Below, one piece after another: positions 24,400 through 33,636 of a stretch of DNA of 64,000 nucleotides; the first letter of the stretch is position 1; each line of letters starts with the position of its first letter. Origin of the DNA: Agrocybe praecox (lineage: Eukaryota; Basidiomycota; Agaricomycetes; Agaricales; Agrocybaceae); assembly GCA_964017145.1 (NCBI GenBank), contig OZ024842.1:1302001-1366000 (forward strand). Direction: 5' to 3'. The notes below the pieces were generated by a model. It had not been told where the DNA came from. It saw nothing but the letters and a program-made list of their open reading frames with translations, and did no database searches. The position numbers were made by a program, and so were the translations under genes.

Positions 24400-25831
24400 A
24401 TGTCTGCTTCAAAACTCTTCTTTGTGCGCTTTTTCTCGAAAGTTGACAATGAGAGTTGACGTTCTGATATAGATATCTTATCATATCAGGTTACCGGCGC
24501 CTCTGGAGTCCTCGCCGCCCACATTATACATCAACTCGCAGAGCAGGGATATCGTGTTCGAGCGTACGTTGATTTTGTGATCCATCCACAGTGCAACCAA
24601 AGCCTCAAGCGCAGTTCATCCACAGTTCAGCGAGGAAGAACAAAGTCGAGCCTCTCCGAGCGCTCTACCAATCGAATCCCAACGTCGAGATCGTACAAGT
24701 TGATGATTTAGCACAAGGGGATTTCGGAGATGCGCTCAAGGGTGTCGATGCTATACTTCATACCGCTTCGCCTCTCCCAGGACGTGCATCAGCAGATGTG
24801 ATGCTGAAGGTGTGCAATCAAATCCAGCCATATCGTAGAAAAGATCGCATTTCACAAACATTCCCTCCATGCACAGAGCGCCATCGACGGATCGTTGAAC
24901 GTCCTCAAACAAGGCGAGAAACTGGGTGTCAAAAAATTCGTGGTCACCAGCTCGACTACCGCTATAGTTGGCGATCCGGCAGCAAAGGGAGTTTCTTATC
25001 GCGCGGACCGTACGTGCTACCCCCTTTTTCGAATTCATCCCCCTTTTGAACTTTCTTGACTTCCAGATTGGACTCCGTTGACGAAAGCAGATGCGGACCG
25101 GGTGCCCTACGCAGTGTCCAAGAAGTACGCCGAACTTGCCGTCTGGGAATGGGCAGAAGCCAACCCACACGTCGATGTCACTGTCAGTGAGTATCCTTCG
25201 TCCCACTTGAAATCTGGGATAGATAGTAACATATAATCTACGACCAAGTCAACCCGCCTTTCCTCTATGGACCTCTAGCGCCTGTCCACCTGCCCGTCCC
25301 ACCAGGGGACTACATAGCCCTATCCACAGCGCTCATGGTGTACAACATTATCTCTCCTAACGGGAAATACCCACCCCGTCCCGCGTACGTTGACTTCCGC
25401 GACCTCGCAGCGGGACATATCCGCGCCGCCACCTATACCCCAGAAAAGCTCGTAACGGGACGTAAACGCGTGCTATTCGCCTCGCCTAATGGGTTGGTAT
25501 TCAAGGACCTCGTAGAGCGTATCAAGGCGGCTAGGCCTGCGATCGCAGGGAGGATATCTAAGGGTCCTATTCCCGAATTTGATTTCGATAGGTACGATCT
25601 TGACTTCGAGAGGATCGAAGAAGTTCTTGGGATGAAGAAGGAAGATTTCCATACAGTGGATCAGGTGTGTATGACAGTTTCTTTCGCAAAAGGGCTCCTG
25701 TTCATCCTTTCGTGCTGGTGTTTTCGTAGACTTTCCTCGACACGATCGATGATATGCTCGCATTGGAAAAAGAATGGCAGGAGAAAGGATATGTCCTTCC
25801 CGAAGACGTTCCTCCCATGATCCTGACATAG
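24400..25831 (+). CDS. NAD(P)-dependent extended-SDR reductase, copy A (dihydroflavonol reductase/Gre2-like)
   Basis: Extended SDR oxidoreductase, probably reducing an aldehyde or ketone with NADPH in the cytosol. Exon 1 (MSASKLFF) joins VTGASGVLAAHIIHQLAEQG, the nucleotide-binding glycine motif. Next come ILHTASPL, the catalytic-region strand KFVVTSSTTAIVGD, then YAVSKKYAE (catalytic YxxxK, about 25107). After that NPPFLYGPLAP, and PRPAYVDFRDLAAGHIRAA near 25380, which is typical of this subfamily. It ends LPEDVPPMILT. Six introns by my reading, at the same places as in copy B (30479-31906). Product is about 340 residues, a normal length. The physiological substrate is unknown. Confidence 0.88.
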
Positions 25832-25867
25832 ACATCCGATATGAATATGGTTCGATTTATTCACCTC

Positions 25868-27115
25868 TTAAGCAGATTCCAAAAGAATAGACTTGTTGGT
25901 CATCGTGTATTTCCTTAACATCATATAACACATGAGTCCTTTCCAATTTTCGATATCCCCGTGCAAGACGATCCTCTCCAATGAAGGGAAATGGGAAATG
26001 TGGTTATGGATGATAAAAAGAGCGAAATTGGCCGAAGGCACGACCGACGTATCATCTAGGTCTATGCGAATGCACTTTAGGTTCCTGAATAAGACATTTT
26101 TAAGTACCACCGGAGTAACGTTAGCGTCGTCGTCGATGGCCTTCGTATTGAATAGTGTTCCCATCCGCAGAGTAGCATGGAGCTCTGTAATATTTGGACA
26201 TGACGCGAATATCTTATGTGGAATTCCTGGATCTTGGGTGTTGACCATTAGGTCGAGCTTATCGACATTGATAAATGACAGTGTCCTGATGAGAGGGCCG
26301 TGTCTATGCCAAAACACGGTGTCACTAGCTGCGGAGTAGTTTACGAGTCCTATTATGAGGTGTGTTAGGTTTGGGAGCGACGACTCGGGTAGGTAGAAGA
26401 CAATGTCGTGTCGTTCGAGTTCGAAACGGAGGGTTGTCACGTTGGGGTAACTTTGATGGCGATTGAATGGGTAACATATTGTCGGTAAGTGTACAGAGAG
26501 AGGGTAATGCCCGACTGAAAACGTCAGATAATTAAGATTAGGTGCGTGACCCATGATTTGGTCGATGAAGCCAAGGTTATCACGGCTGGACCTACGATCT
26601 GGACCTACGCAGGTGCTCCACCAGTCGATTCTCCTCAGCTTTTGGAGTTTTGGGAATTCTGGAGAAATTCGGAGAGGGTTCAATATCCGAAATAGCGATT
26701 CTGATAAATACGGCTTCGTGATGATTTCTACCAATGGGCAACACTGAAGAACGCGAAATACAGGAAGAGGGTTGGAAGGGTTGTAGTCGACTTTATGCAT
26801 GATTTCTATATGACGGACCCATTTCCCTTTTTCGTTGTCGTTGGCAGCAAGAGTCTGGATAAGCTGCTCCGTGTTCCGTCCGACCGGGATACATCCATAC
26901 ACTATTTCCATGGCAATCTGCCTCCATTTTTTACAAACACGAGTAAGTCCGAATTTTGTTTGCCTGGAGGATAGTAAAGAGCGCCCGTCCCGATTGCGCA
27001 GTGGGACTTGGTCGAAGGGTTTGTATTCCAAAGAGAGGTCTTTGGTTTGACTGCAGTTGGCTGCCACCGATGTGCGGAAGATATCAAGTAAGAGTTCGGG
27101 AGGAATGTGGTCCAT
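25868..27115 (-). CDS. F-box protein
   Basis: Single-exon gene of 415 residues when started at MDHIPPELLLDIF (27115); an upstream in-frame ATG at 27190 would add 25 residues but the F-box begins at the chosen Met. The N-terminus has the F-box pattern (IPPELLLDIF... LTRVCKKWRQIAMEIVYG), expected to bind Skp1 in an SCF ubiquitin ligase. The rest has loosely repeated Leu-rich segments (LTHLIIGLVN, CPNITELHATLRMG, LERIVLHGD) of the kind that bind substrates in agaricomycete F-box families. The stop is only 36 bp from the convergent reductase A stop. Substrate not predictable. Confidence 0.75.
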   Translation of the reverse strand: MDHIPPELLLDIFRTSVAANCSQTKDLSLEYKPFDQVPLRNRDGRSLLSSRQTKFGLTRVCKKWRQIAMEIVYGCIPVGRNTEQLIQTLAANDNEKGKWVRHIEIMHKVDYNPSNPLPVFRVLQCCPLVEIITKPYLSESLFRILNPLRISPEFPKLQKLRRIDWWSTCVGPDRRSSRDNLGFIDQIMGHAPNLNYLTFSVGHYPLSVHLPTICYPFNRHQSYPNVTTLRFELERHDIVFYLPESSLPNLTHLIIGLVNYSAASDTVFWHRHGPLIRTLSFINVDKLDLMVNTQDPGIPHKIFASCPNITELHATLRMGTLFNTKAIDDDANVTPVVLKNVLFRNLKCIRIDLDDTSVVPSANFALFIIHNHISHFPSLERIVLHGDIENWKGLMCYMMLRKYTMTNKSILLESA

Positions 27116-27844
27116 GGGTGTAAGAGGTAAGAAAGCGAAGTTAGTAACGCGAATCAGTGTCACTCGAGTGACAATCAGCAAACATTTCACACTGTATATT
27201 GGTCTGTAAGAGAGCGCTCATGACATCGTTGAAAATGCGTGCGCTTGTTGCCCAAATTATTGATCCAAACGATTCAAACAAGCTTCGATGTGGCCAAAGA
27301 TATATGGCATCGGTACCTTGGCATAAACGTGAAACGTGCGTTCGTTGGCCCTGCATCTGTCGGCATGATCTCGAAGGTGATCCGAGGGAAAGGTACACAG
27401 GAAAAATTCTTCATGCGACTCAAGCTAGAGTGCTATTAAAAACTGAGGAAGTTGAGCTTCAACAATAACGATTTTTGCCATGGCGCCAATACGGAAGGTG
27501 GAACCGGTGGAGCTCCTGAACTTGACAATTTGTGGCTACCGTTATCAGCCGAATATAAAAGTGTTTCGCATCCCAGTCGAAGAAAAGGAATTGGATTTAC
27601 CGTGGATAGAGGGTACACGGAAGGGATAAATGAAGGGTTGACTGAAAAAGTGTCGTCGGAGTCTGTGAATGAAAGGCGCCGTGCCAAAATTGTGGCACTG
27701 TTCGGATCACTGCTGACTAAGCTGTAACGGAAATAGTCAGGTGAACAAAAGTATTAGGCGCAATTGAACCTTGGTATATACGCCAGGTCTTCCCCTTTCT
27801 TTTCCCTCTACCTTTTTTTTTTCTCCTTCTTTCTTTTGTTCTAG
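27116..27844. other. Intergenic, possible decayed frame and PAQR promoter
   Basis: Between the divergent F-box and PAQR genes. One + frame (27239-27727) is open except for a single TAA at 27437 but matches nothing I recognise. A TATA-like GGTATATACG at 27773 and a long pyrimidine tract (27788-27842) immediately precede the PAQR start codon, a usual fungal core-promoter layout. Confidence 0.4.
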
Positions 27845-30033
27845 ATGTCGACGACGACGACGTTGACTAGGAAAACAACGAGCAAACCGGCGTCGCTCAT
27901 CGTTACAGGACGGGCATCCTCCTATGCCGACCCTTTGTCGATTCGCGCCAGAAGGACGAGGCGCAGGCTGTCTGCACCGACATCAGCGCAGCCAGCGATA
28001 AAGATATGCAACTCCCTATCATACTCCCTCGAGGCCCTTGATTTATCCTATGCATCACCGACACATACTCTCGCCTCTCTTCGTTTCCTCGTTCTCTCAT
28101 ACCTCGCCGATCTCGAGCACCGTCTAGCAGAATTCCAGTCCCCGAATTTCGATGCCTGGAAACTCCAAGGCGAAATTTCTATCGAGGAAGCAACCCAATG
28201 GGCCTGTACTGCTTTAGAAATGCTTGAAGGGATCCGTGCAGACGTCTGTTCCCATCTTCCAGAGTTGCCATTTGCAGAATTAGAGTCCTTCGTCAAATCA
28301 CATCTGCCAGAAATGCCAGACGTGGCTATGCTCAACGAGATGCGCTCACATCTTCCTGACATGGCAGAAATGCGCTCGCACATCCCCTCGCTCCCCGACA
28401 CCATGGCGGAAATGCGTTCGCACATGCCCAACATGGACGACGTTCGATCCCATATCTCTGATATGCGGCACAAATTGGACGATGTCCGCACTCGTTTTCA
28501 ATTAGACTTCGACTTCAAACAGCCTTTCACCTACATTCCTACTCTCTCGGACCATCTAGAAAACTTACACTCGCATCTGTCAAGTGTCGAGATCCCGTCT
28601 GTACCTTCATTTACCCCGAACACTGTAATTTCGGACCTTCTGGAATCCCTGCTCAATTCGGATGTTGTCAAGGATATCTTAAATTCGCGTCCTGAAGACG
28701 TGATTGCGGAGGGAGAAGACATGTTAGAACGTGCTGCTCATGAAGTGAAGATGGCCATGCAACGGTCCCTACACGGTGCCCATCTCATACACTACTCTGA
28801 CCTACCCAAGCCCTGGCAAAATAATCCTTTTGTTACCCATGGATACCGGTATGCAGCCTTCTTCGCCGCATTCATGCTCTTGGCATACTCACAACCGTCT
28901 ATTCGAATAGATTTATACCCATAGAACACTGGCCTCTTATCGTAATGTCTCTATTCACATTCCACAACGAAACACGTAAGAGAACCAACAACTCTTTCAT
29001 TATTCACACTCATTGAAAAACATGCTCGTACACCTACAGTAAACATCCACACTCACCTAATTCCCTTCCTGTTATGGGGAATCAACCTCATCCCTTACAT
29101 CCGCAACCCCGGCGAATACGACACCCCGGAGCTCCTCTTCATGGCATTCGCACTCCTCTGCCTCTCCAGCAGCGCACTCTGGCATACTATGTCAGGATGC
29201 GCGGATCATCGTAGCATGGACTTCTGTGCCCGGGTGGACTATGTCGGCATCGGTTGGCTCATCAGCGCTAGTGTAGGGACGATAGTACATTACGGATTCG
29301 CGTGTAATCCGCGACTTGGGCATGCTTTCTTAGGTCTATGCTTCGCGACGGGTCTGGCAGGGAACTTGTTTCCTTTCATGTCGTGGTTCAACCAGCATGA
29401 GTATAGGGTATGCCGTTATACTTTCTTCATTTTGCTCGTTTCGCCTGACTTCCATCCTTGTTTTCTAGTTCTACCGCATTGGTTTCTTTTTAACACTCGC
29501 TTTCTCCGGTATTGCTCCAATGATCGCTCTTTCGATTATGCATTCGCGGCGGGAGATGCTGGACTTCGTCAGTAGGTTACCTAGTCCTCCGTTTTTTTCT
29601 CTCCATTCCTCACTTACGCCTTCCTTCCATCCCTTCTAGGCCCAGTATTCCCGTCATTGCTTTCATACCTCATAGGTTTAACGTTCTATGCTGCTCATTT
29701 CCCTGAACGCGTCATTCCTCCAAGAATCCAAGTGCACTTGGACAAGATTGGCGGAGGTGAGTTTATTTTTAGTTTGAAATTTGACTCTTCTATCATTCCT
29801 TCTATCTTTCCTGCCAAATTTGACTGATCGGCGCTCGCGTCTGAGTTTATTTTTATCTCTCTTCTTTTCTTTTTCTGCTCGTTATTGCATGTTCGTGTTC
29901 GGATATTGACACATACTCTCTCCGAATAGGTTCTCATGCGATCTGGCACTGTTTCATCGTTCTCGCCGTTAGCCAACATAAAGCCGCGATCCAGTCTATG
30001 AGACAGGGCCTGCAGTGCCTCGTCTCCTCATAG
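27845..30033 (+). CDS. PAQR/HlyIII-family membrane protein with long N-terminal repeat domain
   Basis: Seven-transmembrane protein of the progestin/adiponectin receptor (hemolysin III-like, yeast Izh) family, implicated in lipid or zinc homeostasis. The membrane part is assembled across introns: WQNNPFVTHGYR joins FIPIEHWPLIVMSLFTFHNET, then NIHTHLIPFLLWGINLIP, SSALWHTMSGC (the conserved Ser...His), CARVDYVGIGWL (conserved Asp), and SHAIWHCFIVLAVSQHKAA with the conserved HxxxH-type motif. Ahead of it lies a roughly 330-residue soluble extension with degenerate repeats of type MRSHLPDM. The first exon would run into a stop at 28922 without splicing at CG|GTATGC. Five introns. The family core is secure; the extension's role is unknown. 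Confidence 0.88.
28237..28465 (+). repeat. Degenerate SH(L/I/M)P protein repeat region
   Basis: Within the PAQR extension, a short motif recurs six to seven times at irregular 11-20 residue spacing: SHLPELP, SHLPEMP, MRSHLPDM, MRSHIPSL, MRSHMPNM, VRSHISDM. The DNA copies share GAAATGCG(C/T)TC(A/G)CA. The region may form an amphipathic helix array. Confidence 0.8.
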
Positions 30034-30478
30034 CTACGGTTACATGCAATATTGGCATTATGATGTTTTTTTTTGCTACATGGAGGATGGGCGATGAATA
30101 TGAACAAGTTTACGACCACAAACGACAAACGCAAAAAAAAGAATTGCATGGTTTTTATTGTATTAATGTTGGTTGTAATGATGATGGATGATGCTGATGA
30201 TGCTGTAAATGAAAGCTGAAGCAACGAGGAGGATGGGAGATGAAGAGAAGACGTGATAGACGAATGTACATATGAAAGGAAGGGAAGGAAGTCGTTGAAG
30301 ATGAAGATATTATTAAATGCTAATCAAATTAATTGGTTGATTCTACTTCTATTCATTGTTCGGGCTTCTTAGCGTCTCGGGGATGTGCTTCAAGCCTTAG
30401 CTTCAGGCTCTCCAAAAACGTGTCTGTAGCCTGTAAGTGTATCGAAGGTGAGTGTCTACTATACCCGGTCGTAATTGT
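30034..30478. other. Convergent 3' intergenic region
   Basis: 3' ends of the PAQR gene and reductase B. Contains a GATGAT-type microsatellite-like stretch (30177-30206) and purine-rich sequence (30225-30300). No gene seen. Confidence 0.5.
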
Positions 30479-31906
30479 CTAGAGCGTCATTTCAGGAACG
30501 TCCTTCGGAAGCACGTATCCCTTCTCTTGCCACTTTTTTTCCAGCGCTACCATATCGTCAATGGTGTCCAAGATTGTCTAGCGAATAGAAAAATACATAA
30601 TCAGTAAATTATAACCAACGCATATGCATTGTCCATGCGTACCTGTTCTGTCGTATGGAAATCCTCCGGCTTCAACCCAGTAATATTCTCGATCCAAGTA
30701 GCATCCAGATCGTATCTTGTAAAATCCCACTCTGGGACTGGGGTTGTCGAAATAACCCTACTAGCCAGCTCAGGCCTTGACTTCCTGATGACCTCGAGGA
30801 CGTCCTTCAGCACGAACCCGTGCGGCGAGGCGAATATGACGCGCTTGCGGCCAGATACCGGCTTTGCTGGAGCGCGGAGAGCCGCGCCGACGTGGGCTGC
30901 GGCAACGTCTCTAAAATCGCCGTAGGCGGGGCGTGGGGGGTATGCGCCGTTGGGCGAGATGAAGTTGTATACCATGAGCGATGTAGAGAGGGTGAGGTAG
31001 TCCCCTGGGGAGACGGGGAGATGGAGGGGTGCGAAGGGCCCGTAGAGGAATGGGGGGTTGACTGGTTATTAGGAGTGCAGGTTAGCTTTAGTTATGAGGA
31101 ATAACATTTGTACTGCTACTCACCAGTTGTGACGTCGAGGTATGGGTTTGCTTCTGCCCATTCCCATACGGCGAGCTCAGCGTATTTCTTGGAGACTGCG
31201 TATGGAACGCGTGTAGCATCTTCTTTGGTTAATGGACTCCAATCTATATCAATTAACGTGTGGGTGAGAAGTGTGTCGTGAAAGAAAATAATGGAACATA
31301 CGTTCTGGTCGAAACGCAACTCCTTTCGCCGCTGGATCGCCAGCCACGGCGGCGGTCGAGCTGGTGACTACGAATTTCTTAACGCCAGCCTTTTCAGCTT
31401 GTTGGAGAACGTTCAAAGAGCCGTCAATCGCACTCTATAAATCCAGAGTGTCAGATCGTCGTGCCAAATAGATGATTAATCTTTTGAGACTTACTTTCAA
31501 GATAGTTTCACCGTCTGCACGTCCAGCAAGAGGCGACGCTGTGTGGATAAGAGCGTCAACCTCCTCGAACACATCGCCAAACTCTCCGTGAGCAATGTCA
31601 TCTATTTGGACGATCTCGACGTTGGGATGCGATTTGTATAACGCTCGAAGCGTCTCGACTTTGTTCCTTCTTGCTGAACTGTAGTTAGTTTGATTAGTGT
31701 TTTCGAACTTTTATGTCCAGCATAGGAAATGACATACGCTCGCACTCGATGGCCTTGTTTGATAAGTTGATATATGATGTGAGATGCGAGAAATCCAGAG
31801 GCGCCGGTGACCTAATGGTAGAAAGTGATGGCAGTGATCGTCAATTAATTGGCCATCGGACAATAATAGTAATACGTACAAAAATGAGTTGAGAGGATTC
31901 AGACAT
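30479..31906 (-). CDS. NAD(P)-dependent extended-SDR reductase, copy B
   Basis: Paralog of the reductase at 24400-25831, in opposite orientation. Starts MSESSQLIF, then VTGASGFLASHIIYQLIKQG, LIHTASPLAG, KFVVTSSTAAVAGD, YAVSKKYAELAVWEWAEANP (catalytic YxxxK near 31180), NPPFLYGPFAP, and PRPAYGDFRDVAAAHVGAAL. It ends LPKDVPEMTL. Intron positions match copy A, including the one just before VTGASG and the one splitting His in EHWSPL. The C-terminal half is very close to copy A, the N-terminal half somewhat less. It looks intact. A TATA box lies 95-102 nt upstream of the start. Confidence 0.88.
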
Positions 31907-32000
31907 GGCTTGTATGTCTTCGTGGGTTGTGTCTAGTGGTGTTGGAAGTTTAGGAAAGATAATCGTTTTGTGTAATGTCTTTGTCTCTCTGTGTGGCCCT

Positions 32001-32008
32001 TTATATAA
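32001..32008 (-). promoter_or_regulatory. TATA box for reductase copy B
   Basis: Minus-strand reading CCTTATATAAAGG, 95-102 nt upstream of the start codon at 31906, a usual distance in filamentous basidiomycetes. Confidence 0.5.
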
Positions 32009-32571
32009 GGAATCCGGTCTTATCTCGCTTAGACGAAGCTCGATGTCGACATCCGATGGATTTTCAAGGAGATCAGGTAATCCTCGAGCAATAGCATAGG
32101 GAAGGTCTTGAAGAGGTCGGCATACGCAATCGATTGGTAAGAAATAGAACACAAATTCCAATATTTCAGACATTCGTCTGTCCGATTCCCCGAGCCCAAC
32201 CCCGAGTCTATGTGACTAATTGGGCTCAGAGTCACTTTGGGCTCACTCGCTGTGTAGGATGGTGCAATGACCACGAGAATGAGATAATTGTATCTTCTCA
32301 TAGCCGATTGAAGTGACATGAGATTATGGGTTATATGCGAAGATGTAAAAAGAGTACATTTTTCCGTTTCTTCGAAGATGAGATGGGATGAAAACCTGGA
32401 TGAGCGCTTGCGTGTAACTCGGAAGCTGTGCACCCGCCAGGAACGCTTAGCTAAGACTTTGATCCGCTGTCGGGGGCTAACCAACGCGCACAGAGCGTCG
32501 CTTCCGGTCATCATTGTCAAAACCCAGTCATCTTCGCAGAGGCCTTAGTCACTGCCCTGAGGCTCTGCTCG

Positions 32572-32579
32572 TATATAAT
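32572..32579 (+). promoter_or_regulatory. TATA-like element for peptidyl-tRNA hydrolase
   Basis: TATATAAT about 85 nt upstream of the start at 32661, flanked by short inverted arms CTCGT and ACGAG. Confidence 0.35.
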
Positions 32580-32660
32580 TTCACGAGTATCGATACAGTG
32601 ATGCAGGAATACCCGTAACACATCTTTACAACATCGACCTGCGACGAATAATTGGCAGTA

Positions 32661-33345
32661 ATGACCTTTTCCATCTTTCCCAACGCAACGCGCCATTTGT
32701 TCATTGTGGGTCTAGGAAATCTCCCATATCCTGCTACGCGACATAGGTACGTTTGAAGCGTTTAATAATATTAAATTTAATGAACTAACTAAGCCTTTTA
32801 GTGTTGGCCAACTTGTCATCGATGAACTGGCAATGCGTCTAGGCATCCGTATGCAATCCGACCGAGGAGGATTCTCTGGCCAGGGCAACGTTTACGTCGG
32901 AGGAACATCAGTTCATGTGACACTCTATAAATCCAGTACGTATCACCAACAAGATTTGGCGCATACAGCCTAATTCTTCTCAATAGAATCCCTAATGAAC
33001 ATCTCCGGGCCCTCCATTGCCAAAGCCTTCCGCCAAACCATCCCAGGCAATCAACCAACTTCGATGATAGTTCTCACAGACTCCCTTTCCCATCGCCCTT
33101 CTACCCTATCCGTCAAGCTTGGCGGCTCAGCAGAAGGCCACAATGGCGTAAAAAGTATCATCTCTGCCCTCGGAGGAGAAGTCGGATTCTACCGTTTTAG
33201 ACTGGGAATCGGCAGAGACGAGTCGTCGGACGCTGCAACGTATGTGCTGCGTCCACTGTCGTCCTTCGAAAAAAGGTTCTGGAGAGAGGAAGGCTTAGAT
33301 TTAGTGTTGAGGGAGGTTGAGAAGGTTGCTAAGAAAGCTGGCTAG
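32661..33345 (+). CDS. Peptidyl-tRNA hydrolase (Pth1 type)
   Basis: Bacterial-type peptidyl-tRNA hydrolase, which releases tRNA from stalled peptidyl-tRNA, in fungi usually mitochondrial. Three exons (32661-32746, 32802-32935, 32987-33345) give exactly 192 residues. Motifs: FIVGLGNLPYPATRH near the N-terminus, with the catalytic His in TRH followed by SVG (usually NVG), and KLGGSAEGHNGVKSI near 33120, equivalent to the family GGSxxGHNG motif. FYRFRLGIGR follows. The usual HDDLD motif reads TDSLSH here, a moderate deviation. The N-terminus is short and no clear mitochondrial presequence is seen. Confidence 0.88.
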
Positions 33346-33636
33346 CCGCTAAACTAAAGCTTTTACGCGTTCGTTACTCCCGAGGCAATCTCGCAGCTTA
33401 AACGACAAAAAGGGCACCCCTTACATACGAAGCCATATGGACACGTTCTCTGGGCCAGCACCACCGCATAACGCACTGGGCGGATATCTGGACGGTCGTC
33501 CAAAGCTCACTCACCCTTATATATACCGAGATTTATATTTGATTCAGATAGAAATACATTGTAGCTTAAATTCTTCCATCCTTGTTCTTAGACGTAATCG
33601 CCCTCCCGAGGCTGCCAGGCAGTAACCCCTCCTCGA

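Larger units (their letters stand above)
31907..32660. other. Divergent promoter region
   Basis: Between the divergent reductase B and peptidyl-tRNA hydrolase genes, with a TATA box for each (32001-32008 on the minus strand; 32572-32579 on the plus strand). No further gene supported. Confidence 0.5.

Noticed and set aside
24400..31906. A secondary-metabolite cluster around the two reductases
   Set aside because: No polyketide synthase, peptide synthetase, terpene synthase or P450 gene nearby.
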